Source: an uncultured Kiritimatiellota bacterium
GTDB taxonomy: Bacteria; Verrucomicrobiota; Kiritimatiellia; RFP12; UBA1067
Length of the DNA stretch: 64,000 bases
NCBI GenBank assembly: GCA_934635045.1
Contig: CAKTZA010000011.1
Location: 7,061-71,060, forward strand
Direction of reading: 5' to 3'
The notes beneath the pieces were generated by a model. That model saw only the letters and a program-made list of their open reading frames with translations, searched no databases and had not been told where the DNA came from. Within the stretch, counting starts at the first letter, position 1. Every line of letters begins with the position of its first letter. The translations under genes were made by a program, and so were the position numbers. This document shows, piece after piece, positions 44,149 to 52,800 of the stretch.

Positions 44149-44204
44149 ACTTCTTCCTTTTTACTTCTTCCTTTTTACTTCTTCCTTGTTACTTTTTCCT
44201 TCTC
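44149..44204. repeat. Four-unit 14-base tandem repeat between gpsA and pilD
   Basis: Units ACTTCTTCCTTTTT (twice, identical), ACTTCTTCCTTGTT and ACTTTTTCCTTCTC fill almost the whole spacer between the gpsA stop and the pilD ATG. On the minus strand each unit gives AAGGAAG or AAGGAAAA, so it offers several stacked Shine-Dalgarno-like sites; the last is placed correctly for the pilD start. Confidence 0.85.
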
Positions 44205-44205
44205 T

Positions 44206-45192
44206 CTACTCCGCCTTAAGCGCGCGCCCCATCATTGCCGCGCACGCGGCCTGCGCGTCAAAGCCCTCGTAGCAGAGCGCATAGACCAGTTCGCAGATCG
44301 GCATTTCGACGCCGAGCCGCGCGGCGATCTCATGGACGACCTTCGCGTTCCAGACGCCCTCGGCGACCATCTGCATCGAGCCGAGGATGTCCGCGATCCT
44401 CTCGCCCTTTCCGAGCCGTTCGCCGACGGCGTGGTTGCGCGAGTGGACGGACGTGCAGGTGACGATCAGGTCGCCGATGCCGGCAAGGCCCGACAGCGTC
44501 TCGGGCGCGCCACCGTAGGCCAGCACGAACCGCTTCATTTCGACGAGCCCGCGCGTGATGAGCGCCGCGCGCGTGTTGTCGCCGTAGCCCATGCCGTCCG
44601 AACAGCCGACGGCGATGGCGAGGACGTTCTTGACCGCGCCGCCGATCTCGACGCCGACGGGATCCGCCGACGTGTAGACGCGGAAGCGCGGGCCCGACCA
44701 GATTTCCTGCACGCGCTTCGCCTTCGCCGCGTCCGTGCAGGCCGCGACAATCGCCGTCGGGATGCCGCGCGCGACCTCCTCGGCGTGCGTCGGCCCGGCG
44801 AGCGCGACCACGGGGCCTGTCCCCAGGATTTCCGCGCCGAGGTCGGTCATGCGGCGGTTCGTCTTCTCGCAGAGCCCCTTCGTGATGGAGACGACGAGCA
44901 TCTCCGGCGTGATGAGGCCCTTGAAGCCGCTGACGACGGACGTAAAGTATTTCGACGGCGGCGCGAGCACGACGACCGCCGCCCCCTTCACGGCCGCTTC
45001 GCGGTCAGCCGTCAGGTTCAGGTTCGCGGGCAGCTCGACGCCCTTCAGGAACTTGTCGTTGCGCCGCGTCCGCCTCATTTCCTCGATGTAGTCGGGAAAC
45101 GCGCCCCAGAGCGTCACGTCGTGGCCGTAGCCCGCCAGGAGGAGCGCATTCGCCGTGCCCCAACCGCCATCGCCAATCACTGCAATCTTCAT
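44206..45192 (-). CDS. gpsA: NAD(P)H-dependent glycerol-3-phosphate dehydrogenase
   Basis: 328 residues. Rossmann start KIAVIGDGGWGTANALLLA; then PSKYF in the substrate region, SITKGLCEKT, GPTHAEEVARGIPTAIV and the GGAVKNVLAIAVGCSDGMGYGDNTRAALITRG core (in pieces) with the catalytic Lys; GIGDLIVTCTS follows. It makes sn-glycerol-3-phosphate for phospholipids. The DGGWGT variant replaces the common GAGSWGT. The ATG lies 7 bases after a TATAAT box, so the message should be almost leaderless. Confidence 0.95.
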   Translation of the reverse strand: MKIAVIGDGGWGTANALLLAGYGHDVTLWGAFPDYIEEMRRTRRNDKFLKGVELPANLNLTADREAAVKGAAVVVLAPPSKYFTSVVSGFKGLITPEMLVVSITKGLCEKTNRRMTDLGAEILGTGPVVALAGPTHAEEVARGIPTAIVAACTDAAKAKRVQEIWSGPRFRVYTSADPVGVEIGGAVKNVLAIAVGCSDGMGYGDNTRAALITRGLVEMKRFVLAYGGAPETLSGLAGIGDLIVTCTSVHSRNHAVGERLGKGERIADILGSMQMVAEGVWNAKVVHEIAARLGVEMPICELVYALCYEGFDAQAACAAMMGRALKAE

Positions 45193-45199
45193 GCCCCGT

Positions 45200-45205
45200 A
45201 TTATA
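45200..45205 (-). promoter_or_regulatory. Promoter -10 (extended), gpsA; near-leaderless
   Basis: TGG-TATAAT on the minus strand, 7 bases before the ATG at 45192; predicted leader of about 1 base. Confidence 0.65.
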
Positions 45206-45251
45206 CCAAATGCGCGCGAAGAACGGGCAACTCGGCGGCGCGCGCGCCGCC

Positions 45252-46661
45252 TCAGGCGAGGCAGACGCCGTTCGCGGCGAGCGTCCGCCGCAGCGCGGAG
45301 ACGTCGAGCGCGCGCGGCGTCACGCCCGCGCGAACCGAGAGCGCCGCCGCCGTCCCCGCCGCCTCGCCCGTCACCATGCACACCGGGATCAGCCGCGCGC
45401 GGTCGATCACGTCCGGCGCGACCCCGATCGCCCGCCCCGCGACGAGCAGGTTCTCGACGCCCGACGGCAGCAGCGTCCGGTACGGGATCTGGAACGCCCC
45501 GCGCGTGAACGTGTCGTCGCCGCTCATCCCGATCGCGTCGTCGAACGCCGTGCGCGCGTCCGTCTCGGCCATCGCGAGCGTGTGGTCCGTCCGGACGAGC
45601 CGCGTCGCCCGCACGCCCACCTGCGAGCAGGAGTTCATGACGTACGTCTCCTCGAAGCCCGGCGTCGCGCGCATCCGCTCGACGAGCCGCCACATCTCCT
45701 CGCGGTGACCGAACTCGGCCCGCGTCAGGTCCTCGACCGAGCACCCGTTCGCCTGGGGCCCCAGGCTGTTCTTCCAGAACGCGCCCGGCACCGGCTCGTT
45801 CGGGACCTTCGGGAAGCCGTCCGCCGCCGGGCTCGTCAGCTCCCGCCCCTTCGCCCGGCCGACGTTCCCGAGCCGGTAGACGAAGCCCACGTTGTGCGTG
45901 ATCTGCCGGAAGTCCGCCCCCGCCTGGAAGGCGACGTCGCCGTCGCCCGTGCAGTCGACGACGCGCTCCGCGAGGATCGCCTGCCGCCCCTGCTTCGACT
46001 CGAAGACGACGCCCTTCACGGCGGGCCCGTCCTGCACGACGTCCACGCCCCAGCAGTGGAAGACGACCTCCAGGTTCTTCTCCGCGCGCGCCATGCGGTC
46101 CATCAGCACCTTCGCCGCCTCCGGGTCGACCGTCGGCTGGTAGGGCCCGTGGTGGCGGTCCGTGCGGACGGCCCACTTGCCCATCGCCGCGCACCGGTCC
46201 ATGAACTCGCCGCAGATGCCCTTCGTGACGAGGCGCTGCTCCCCGCCGCGCGTCCCCTCGGCCGTCCCGATGAGGATGAGCACGAGCCCGTTCGTGAAGA
46301 GCCCGCCCAGCGAGCCGTAGCGCTCGACGAGGACCGTCTTCGCGCCCGTCCGCGCGCTCGCGAGCGCCGCGGCGAACCCGGCGGGGCCGCCGCCGACGAC
46401 CGCGACGTCCGCCCGGCGGAAGACCGTCAGCTCGCGCGCCGGCTGGACGACCCTGCCGTCCTTCAGGAACGCGCTCGGCACGTCCACCGGGAACTTCGGG
46501 ATGTCGCGGATGTACCGGCAGGTGGAATAGTACGGGTCGGCGATGTACTCGCCCGGCGGCAGCGGCTCGTGCGCCGCCCCGTCGCCCCGCGCGCGGCCGG
46601 TCGCCAGGGCCGCCGACGCAAGGCCGAGCTTCTTCAGGAAATCGCGCTTGGTCAGTTGCAT
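45252..46661 (-). CDS. Tat-exported FAD-dependent oxidoreductase
   Basis: 469 residues with a Tat-like signal (TKRDFLKKLGLASAALATG). FAD-binding: VAVVGGGPAGFAAALASA, then VLVERYGSLGG, RVVDCTGDGDVAF in the middle, and a C-terminal LLVAGRAIG and GEAAGTAAALS. This is the FAD_oxidored family common in PVC glycan loci; the substrate is unknown. It is the last gene of the 45252-54269 cluster, 32 bases after the GH36 gene, so it may act on the freed sugar or an associated thiol or keto group. Confidence 0.88.
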   Translation of the reverse strand: MQLTKRDFLKKLGLASAALATGRARGDGAAHEPLPPGEYIADPYYSTCRYIRDIPKFPVDVPSAFLKDGRVVQPARELTVFRRADVAVVGGGPAGFAAALASARTGAKTVLVERYGSLGGLFTNGLVLILIGTAEGTRGGEQRLVTKGICGEFMDRCAAMGKWAVRTDRHHGPYQPTVDPEAAKVLMDRMARAEKNLEVVFHCWGVDVVQDGPAVKGVVFESKQGRQAILAERVVDCTGDGDVAFQAGADFRQITHNVGFVYRLGNVGRAKGRELTSPAADGFPKVPNEPVPGAFWKNSLGPQANGCSVEDLTRAEFGHREEMWRLVERMRATPGFEETYVMNSCSQVGVRATRLVRTDHTLAMAETDARTAFDDAIGMSGDDTFTRGAFQIPYRTLLPSGVENLLVAGRAIGVAPDVIDRARLIPVCMVTGEAAGTAAALSVRAGVTPRALDVSALRRTLAANGVCLA

Positions 46662-46693
46662 GGAATGTCCTCTCCCGTCTTGCCTTCAGGCGT

Positions 46694-48466
46694 TCACTCG
46701 CACGTCAGGCAGGCGTAGCCCGACGGCGGGACTGCCAGCGCCGTGCAGCCCGCAGGCGCCGGCACGCCTTGGGCCACGAGGCGCCCGAACGTGTCGTAGA
46801 CGTCCGCGCGGCGCGCCCGGTCGCACGAGACGACGACGCGTCCGCCCTCCGCCGCGTTTATGACATACGTCCGCTTCGCCCCCTCGGCCGGCGCGACCGT
46901 CCCGACGGCATAGACGGCGAGAATGCGCTCGCCCGCCGACTCGGCCTCAAGAAGCGGATACTGGTTCTCGGGCCGGTGCGGACGGAACTCGCTCTTGAGA
47001 AGCGTCTCGCGATGCGCCTGGGAAAACGCCAGCCAATGGCGGATGACCGCCTTGTGGCTCTCCGGCAGGCGGTTCAGGACCATTGAATACTGGACGGTCG
47101 CGAACAGCGCGTTCAGGATCGGCTTGGCCGCGCGTTCAGGCGTCTCGTCCGGGCTCCAGACGAGCATGTCGGAATGAACGGACGTCTTGCCGGACGTGAG
47201 GCGGAGGTCGGCGACGAGCTTGCGGATCTTCGACGACTCGCCCGGGCAGTCGATCGCGCGGATCATGTTGCCGTACTGACGGATGGCCGGCCCCATGTAG
47301 TGCTGGCGGAACTCGATGAGGACATCGGGGCGAATCGCCTTCAGATGGGAAAGCACGTCCTTCATGAGCACGTCAACCGCCTCCGGCAGGAAGCGGATGT
47401 CGCGCCCGGCGTAGCCGTCTTCCTCGGCCGGGTCCCTCTCGGGCGTCTTGAAGTTGTCGATGAAGTCGAGCTTGAGCCCGTCGAAGCCCCAGTCGCGGAC
47501 GGCGCGCTCGTACGTGGCGATCAGGTAGGCGCGCACCTCGGGGAAGCGCGGGTCGAGAATGCCGACGGCCCCGGGACCCGTCCCCGGACGGTTCAGGAAC
47601 TTGTCCTTGAAGCGGTTCCACGCCTGCGACTCGATGCCGACAAAGGGAACCGACATCCACAGGAGATAGCGCATGCCGTAGGAATGGACCTTCGCGACGT
47701 GCGCGCGCATGTCCGGGAAGCGCTTCGCGACCGGCAGCCAGTCGCCCGTCGCCGAATAGGTCGAGACCGACTTCTCCTTCTGCCAGCCGTCGTCCAGGAT
47801 CGCCGTGCGCATGCCGAGCGCGGCGCCGATGGCGATGTCGCGCTCCAGCTCGTCGGCCCGCACGTCCTGCCAGTAGGCGTACCACGTCGAGTAGACCGGG
47901 TCGTACGCCGCCTCCGGGACGTCCGCCGCCTCAAGCCGCGCCGTCTCGGCCACCCAGTCGGACGCCGAGCGGACGGCCTCCGACCAGGGCACGCGGCGGG
48001 CGTCAAGCCGCACCGTCACGGCATAGTCGCGGCGCATCGGCTCCGGTTTCGAGAAAAAGGCGAAGCTGCCGTAGAGCCGGCAGTCGCTCGCGCCAATCGT
48101 CAGGCCATACTCGACCTTGCGGAACGCCTCCGAGCAGGCGACCGCGAGCGTGTTCGAGCCGTCCTCCGCGAAGGCGGCCGCGACCGGCGCGCGAAAGGCC
48201 AGCTCCGACGCGAGCGGACGCGCCCCCCACTCCTTCGGCCACAGCGCGTAGCGCTCGTCATAGGGGCTCCAGACGTGGTCTGCCCGCGCGCCCGACCGGT
48301 CGAAGTCAAGCGTGAAGCGCGGCGGGACCGCATTCGTGGGAGAGGTCAGGCGCACCGTGACCTCGGTCACGCCCGGCGCGACGTCCCGCTCGGCCTTGTC
48401 AAGCGTCCACCCGTTCGGCTCGGGACACGACAGCGCGGCCGCAGCCGCCAACAGCACAGTCACCAT
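46694..48466 (-). CDS. Secreted GH36-like alpha-galactosidase
   Basis: 590 residues with a signal peptide (VTVLLAAAAALS). A beta-sandwich N-domain precedes a clan GH-D barrel: YSTWYAYWQD, TAILDDGWQKE, KVHSYGMRYLLWMSVPF and the nucleophile-bearing GFDGLKLDFID. IEFRQHYMGP and HSDMLVWSPDE follow, and a C-terminal beta domain closes the chain. It hydrolyses alpha-galactosides or a related linkage. It begins 16 bases past the stop of the unknown secreted gene in the same operon. Confidence 0.88.
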   Translation of the reverse strand: MVTVLLAAAAALSCPEPNGWTLDKAERDVAPGVTEVTVRLTSPTNAVPPRFTLDFDRSGARADHVWSPYDERYALWPKEWGARPLASELAFRAPVAAAFAEDGSNTLAVACSEAFRKVEYGLTIGASDCRLYGSFAFFSKPEPMRRDYAVTVRLDARRVPWSEAVRSASDWVAETARLEAADVPEAAYDPVYSTWYAYWQDVRADELERDIAIGAALGMRTAILDDGWQKEKSVSTYSATGDWLPVAKRFPDMRAHVAKVHSYGMRYLLWMSVPFVGIESQAWNRFKDKFLNRPGTGPGAVGILDPRFPEVRAYLIATYERAVRDWGFDGLKLDFIDNFKTPERDPAEEDGYAGRDIRFLPEAVDVLMKDVLSHLKAIRPDVLIEFRQHYMGPAIRQYGNMIRAIDCPGESSKIRKLVADLRLTSGKTSVHSDMLVWSPDETPERAAKPILNALFATVQYSMVLNRLPESHKAVIRHWLAFSQAHRETLLKSEFRPHRPENQYPLLEAESAGERILAVYAVGTVAPAEGAKRTYVINAAEGGRVVVSCDRARRADVYDTFGRLVAQGVPAPAGCTALAVPPSGYACLTCE

Positions 48467-48482
48467 ACGACGCCTCCTTCTT

Positions 48483-50063
48483 TCAGTCTACGCCGATCCG
48501 GTAGACCGCGACGTCCCCGTAGCGCGCCTCGTCCTCGGCCGCCTGGCGGCTGAAGCCCAACGCCAGGACGAACGTGTCGACGTTCGGCGGGATGACGACG
48601 ATCTCCTCGCAGAAGCGTCCGTCCGAATCCTTCTCCGGGCGCGTGCCGAGGTTGACGCTCGGGCGAATCCACTTGTCCTCGTACTTCCAGCTCACGCCCG
48701 GGCTCCAGCCCTTGCCGCGCACGCGGAAGCGGATGCCATAGACGTCGCCCGGCTGCACGTTTTCGAGACGGACGGTGAAGCCGCCGTTCTCCACGCCCCT
48801 GCCGATCCATTCGCCTCCTTCGCGCACAAGCGTCCCCTTCACCTTGCCGTCGTTCCACCCGCCGAGGTTCGATCCTGTCGCGAGGTTCTCCGTGAGGCCG
48901 TCGGGAAGGCGCGTGCGGCACTTGAGGCACTGGAGAAGCCGCATGAGGCCCGGCAGGCGCTCCTCGTACGTGACGCGCGACGTCGGCTCCGGAAGCTCGC
49001 GCTCGGGCCCCCACGGGATCCAGCAGTTCGCCTCGCCCCAGAACCACACGTACTCGCTCGCGGCGAACGTCGCCTGGTCGAGGTTCTGCACGAAGTGCCT
49101 GAGGCGCGAGCCCGCCAGCGGGCCGAAGGAATGGTGGTGCCCCACCGGGTTCGTGTACATCTCCAGGTACTGTCCGAACGAGACGCTCAGCTGGGCGCGG
49201 TACTTCGCCCGGTTCTCCGACGCGACAAGCGAGATGAGCGTGTCGCGCTGCTCGACGCTCGCCTGCCAGAACGCGCCGCGCGCCGCCTCGTAGTCGTAGG
49301 CGTTCTCGTCGCCGTCGATAAACGTCGCCGTCGGCGGCATCACGTCGAGGATGCCGTTCAGGAACGCCGGCCAGAGATCGCCGCGATCGGCCATCGCGGC
49401 GACGGGATTCGCCGCCTGCGCATACCCGTTCGGCAGGTTGGAGAACATCCAGAAGGAGATGAGCTTCACGTCCGGGAATGCCTCGAAGATCGGCTTCAGG
49501 AGTTCGCGGCCGCGCTGCCGCGCCAAGCGCATCGTCTCCGCATAAGCGCCGTCCGCCTCTCTCCAGAAGAACTGGCGCGTCGCGTAATAGTCTTCCAGGT
49601 CGAGGCAGATGCCGACAAAGCCGCTTTCCTTCGCGAGCCAGCCGGCGACGGCCATGCTCTGGGCGACCTTGCCCCAGGTGGCGTCGTCGTTCCAGGCCGT
49701 GTGCGTACGCGGCGCGCTGAGCGCCCGCAGGAAGCTGTGGCGGAGCGACCTGTGCCTGAACGCTTCGCGGAACTTCGGGATGTAGCCGGCAAACGCCTCC
49801 TTCTCCCAGACCGGGCCGTCGAAGACGTGATTGTAGCCCATGCGCCAGTCGTAGGGCTTCGGTGCCGTCACGTAGAGGCCGATGCCGTCCAGCGGCGTCT
49901 TGTCGAACGCGTCCGCGTGCTTGAGGAGGACGTCCGGCGGCATGCCGCCCATCTCCCAGCCGAACGCAATGTACTTCTTCTCGACCGCCCGCGCCGTCAG
50001 CGCCGCCGACGTCAGCCCGACGGCCACAGCCGTCACGCGCATTCTTTTCGCCATCTTCGTCAT
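48483..50063 (-). CDS. Secreted protein of unknown function, TIM-barrel-like with C-terminal sandwich
   Basis: 526 residues from the ATG at 50063 (GGAAG upstream). Signal peptide VTAVAVGLTSAALTARA. The body (YIAFGWEMGGMPPDVLLKHAD, read as YIAFGWEMGG and PPDVLLKHAD; FVGICLDLEDYYATRQFFW; ISFWMFSNLPNG; TFIDGDENAYDYE) suggests a barrel with possible catalytic acids in LDLEDYY and DGDEN. The last ~150 residues look like a carbohydrate-binding jelly roll (GGFTVRLENVQPGDVYGIRF; cut). No known GH family is recognised. It sits between the LamG gene (23 bases) and GH36 gene, so it is a candidate new glycosidase. Confidence 0.75.
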   Translation of the reverse strand: MTKMAKRMRVTAVAVGLTSAALTARAVEKKYIAFGWEMGGMPPDVLLKHADAFDKTPLDGIGLYVTAPKPYDWRMGYNHVFDGPVWEKEAFAGYIPKFREAFRHRSLRHSFLRALSAPRTHTAWNDDATWGKVAQSMAVAGWLAKESGFVGICLDLEDYYATRQFFWREADGAYAETMRLARQRGRELLKPIFEAFPDVKLISFWMFSNLPNGYAQAANPVAAMADRGDLWPAFLNGILDVMPPTATFIDGDENAYDYEAARGAFWQASVEQRDTLISLVASENRAKYRAQLSVSFGQYLEMYTNPVGHHHSFGPLAGSRLRHFVQNLDQATFAASEYVWFWGEANCWIPWGPERELPEPTSRVTYEERLPGLMRLLQCLKCRTRLPDGLTENLATGSNLGGWNDGKVKGTLVREGGEWIGRGVENGGFTVRLENVQPGDVYGIRFRVRGKGWSPGVSWKYEDKWIRPSVNLGTRPEKDSDGRFCEEIVVIPPNVDTFVLALGFSRQAAEDEARYGDVAVYRIGVD

Positions 50064-50086
50064 GAATTTTCTTCCTTTCGTCAAAA

Positions 50087-51667
50087 TCAGCGGATGATCA
50101 GCAGGGCGCCGTCCGTCGAGAACCGCCGCAGGAACTTCTCCGGCGGCAGCGCGCCCTTCGTGATGCGCAGCTCGTCCAGGCTGCAGACCACGTTCGCCGA
50201 ACCGAGGTTGAAGCTGTCGCTGACAAGGCCCGGATCAATCGCGCACCAAGGCTCCGCCAGCGTCGCCTCCTTCACGAGCGTGTAGTCGAAGTAGATCCTG
50301 ACGAGGCCCTTCGCGCCATCCTCCGTCGTCTCGGTCGTCAGGGCGACATGATGCCACTTGCCGTCGCACATGACGCCGTCCTTCCCGCAGATGACGCTTG
50401 TGGCATGCTCGCCGTCGTTCACGCCCGTCCGGTCACGCACACTCAGATAGGCCCGGTGGTCAAAGCCCTGTGCGGCAGCGGAATAGGACATCAGCGAGAG
50501 GCGGTCGGCGTCCGTGCCGTTGCCAATCCGAAAGACGGGACTTAAGTCCGTCACATCCGCCGGACCCACCGCTCCCCTGTAGAAGAACTCGATCGTCGCC
50601 GAGGAACAGACGTTCGACTGGAACGCCCAATAGGTCGGCGTCCAGTAGTATCGCGTCTTGTCGCAGGAGAGGCTCGACAGGTTCGGCGAACGGACGAATG
50701 TCCGGTTGCCGTCCCGCAACGCCTTGCGCTTGCCGATGTCGTCCGCAAAGACCGCCGTGCCGCCGCTCCACGTCGCGTTCGCATTGTCCGCCTCGTGCAC
50801 CAGCGACCGGCAGTCGCCGTCAAACGGCAGGTAGAGCAGCGTCTCGCCGTCGACCGGCGCGGCCTCCGCATACTGCCGCAGCCAGGCGTTCGGCTCCAGT
50901 TCCCCCGCCGTGATCCGAATCTCGTCCAGGCAGACGACGCCGCGTCGGCTGCCCAGGACGAGCCGCAGCGGGTCTCGACCGTCCAGTCCAGCGCCGCCCC
51001 TCCACCGGCCCGGATGGTCGTGCGACGAGACAAGGCGATAGTCCCGATACCACAGGGCCGTCGTGCCGCCCTGTCCGTTCGGGCGGAGGACGATGGCCAC
51101 GTGATGCCATGCGCCGTCCAGAAGCGCGTCTCCGTTCGCAAAGACCTCCTGACCCGACGCCGACTCGGCCCGGACATACGCCAGCACCTTTCCGTCGCCG
51201 CTGGGCGCGACGTAGACCTGCGGCGTCTGCAAGGCGTTCTGGCCCAATTCGGCCTCGCCCAGCGGCGCAAGCGCAAAGAACGGGAAATACGACCCCAGCC
51301 CTTTGCCCTTGACGAACAGCTCGATCGTCACCGTCTCGACGTCATTCGACAGGGGAAAGCGGTTCAGGTCAATCGCCAGACGCGCGTAGGCCAGCCGGAG
51401 GCAGCCGGCATTTTCCGGGCGCACGACAGCCCCAACCCCGTCCATCACGCACGCGCTCTTGACAGCCGTCTCATAGGCGATTTCATGGGCATCATACCCT
51501 GGCTCCAGCAGGGTCAGGACGACATCCGCGTTCCGATCCGCAAAGACAACCGAACGGGCATCGGCGTCCAGGGGGAAGTGCGCAACCGTCTCGGCGGCTC
51601 GGCCCGTCGGAACCCGCGCGGCGCACAGCGCACTCGCAAGACACATTCCAAGGATTTTCGTGTTCAT
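50087..51667 (-). CDS. Secreted protein with two LamG/concanavalin-like domains
   Basis: 526 residues starting at the ATG at 51667 (GAGGAG upstream), with a signal peptide (ILGMCLASALCAARVPTG). Two LamG-type domains: the first at ~100-235 with TVTIELFVKGKG, AWHHVAIVLRPNG and VCLDEIRITAGEL; the second at ~310-510 with TIEFFYRGAVG, KWHHVALTTET and CSLDELRITKGAL. Each ends in the same DE[IL]RIT closure. Probably a non-catalytic glycan-binding or adhesion protein at the surface or in the periplasm. It is placed between glycosidase genes, with a 23-base gap on either side. Confidence 0.85.
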   Translation of the reverse strand: MNTKILGMCLASALCAARVPTGRAAETVAHFPLDADARSVVFADRNADVVLTLLEPGYDAHEIAYETAVKSACVMDGVGAVVRPENAGCLRLAYARLAIDLNRFPLSNDVETVTIELFVKGKGLGSYFPFFALAPLGEAELGQNALQTPQVYVAPSGDGKVLAYVRAESASGQEVFANGDALLDGAWHHVAIVLRPNGQGGTTALWYRDYRLVSSHDHPGRWRGGAGLDGRDPLRLVLGSRRGVVCLDEIRITAGELEPNAWLRQYAEAAPVDGETLLYLPFDGDCRSLVHEADNANATWSGGTAVFADDIGKRKALRDGNRTFVRSPNLSSLSCDKTRYYWTPTYWAFQSNVCSSATIEFFYRGAVGPADVTDLSPVFRIGNGTDADRLSLMSYSAAAQGFDHRAYLSVRDRTGVNDGEHATSVICGKDGVMCDGKWHHVALTTETTEDGAKGLVRIYFDYTLVKEATLAEPWCAIDPGLVSDSFNLGSANVVCSLDELRITKGALPPEKFLRRFSTDGALLIIR

Positions 51668-51690
51668 GTCGTTTCTCCTCATTTCGTTGT

Positions 51691-52800
51691 TCAGGACTGG
51701 AGGGCGTCGGCCAACAGGTCGATGCCGCGCAAATTGACGTCACGTCCGGCCGGGCTGTCGAGATGCTCCCACGGTGCCATGAGAAAGCCCTTCAGCCGTT
51801 CGGCGGAAAGCCGCGCACGGCAGAAGCGGACGAGTTCGCCCATCACGGGGTCGGCGGAGGCTTTTTTCGCGACACGCGGGCGGCTCATCCAGTTCGACCC
51901 GCAGGGAACCTGCTCGAAGCCGGCCCTGTCCAGCTCGACGAAGAGGCCCAGGCGTCGGCCGTCCCCGTCCGCCGCCGAGAGGTCGAGGTCAAACCCCTTC
52001 AGGTTCTCGTCGTAGTACCAGTTCGACTGGAGGACGCTCTTGGGGCAGCGCGTCACGAATTCCCGATGATTCCAGCCGAAGTCGCTCCACATCCAGGCCC
52101 GCATGCCGGCGTCCTCGACGTCCCGCACGAGCCGCAGGAAGTCGTTCCACCAGAGCTCGCCCGCCCGCGCCACGCGGAACTCGAACGTGCAGGCCTTCTG
52201 CAGCTCGGCGGACTCCTCGTCGTAGCCGATGTGGAAGAGGCGCGGACGCTCGAAGATCTCCGCCGCGTCGCGCACGAGGTCGCGGCACAGCGCATAGTAC
52301 TCAGGCGTCGAGATGCGGCGGCGGTAGCCCTTGAGCCAGCCGTTGTGCGTCGTCGAGAAGTTCAGCTTCGGGATCGCCTCCAGCCCCAGCGCGCGGAGCC
52401 GCCGGACTTCGGCGCGCATCTCGTCGGCCGTCCAGGAGCCGGCCACCGCCAGTTCGGGGTGGCTCGGGAAGACGACGCCCTCGCCGAGATCCACGACGAC
52501 GCAGTTGAGCCCGCGTGCCGCCGCATGGTCCGTCGCCGCGCGCCAGAAGTCCGTCCGGCACAGCAGGCGCGTCTGCGCGACGCGCTTGCCCTTGAGCCCG
52601 CTCGGCTCGCCGTCCGCCGCCCAGTCGCACCACATGTTGCGGCCGAGATGCAGGAGGATGGCGCGCAGCTCCGACGGGCGCGCGGATGCGAACGCCCCAC
52701 CGGGCGTGGCAAGGGCGCCTGTCGCCGCGCAGGCGCCAAGGCCCTTCAAAAAATCCCGCCGGTTCGCATGCGTCTGCCTGTTCATGTTTCTCGCTTTCAT
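51691..52800 (-). CDS. Tat-exported GH20-like TIM-barrel protein
   Basis: 369 residues (start 52800, TGATG overlap with the upstream stop; the ATG at 52785 is the alternative). Tat signal NRRDFLKGLGACAATGALA. The barrel shows GH20-like features: LFHIGYDEESAEL carries the D-E pair, WSDFGWNHREF and NWYYDENL follow. The substrate-assisted mechanism of true GH20 enzymes needs that pair, which is present, but the rest diverges. It may cleave beta-hexosaminides or another linkage. It is the second gene of the minus-strand cluster. Confidence 0.7.
   Translation of the reverse strand: MKARNMNRQTHANRRDFLKGLGACAATGALATPGGAFASARPSELRAILLHLGRNMWCDWAADGEPSGLKGKRVAQTRLLCRTDFWRAATDHAAARGLNCVVVDLGEGVVFPSHPELAVAGSWTADEMRAEVRRLRALGLEAIPKLNFSTTHNGWLKGYRRRISTPEYYALCRDLVRDAAEIFERPRLFHIGYDEESAELQKACTFEFRVARAGELWWNDFLRLVRDVEDAGMRAWMWSDFGWNHREFVTRCPKSVLQSNWYYDENLKGFDLDLSAADGDGRRLGLFVELDRAGFEQVPCGSNWMSRPRVAKKASADPVMGELVRFCRARLSAERLKGFLMAPWEHLDSPAGRDVNLRGIDLLADALQS

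Noticed and set aside
44149..44204. Possible origin-type iterons
   Set aside because: Pyrimidine-only tandem units squeezed between two genes, with no DnaA-box or replication gene nearby.
44206..46194. 662-residue version of gpsA
   Set aside because: The extension lies inside the FAD oxidoreductase gene; the Rossmann start KIAVIGDGG and the promoter fix the start at 45192.
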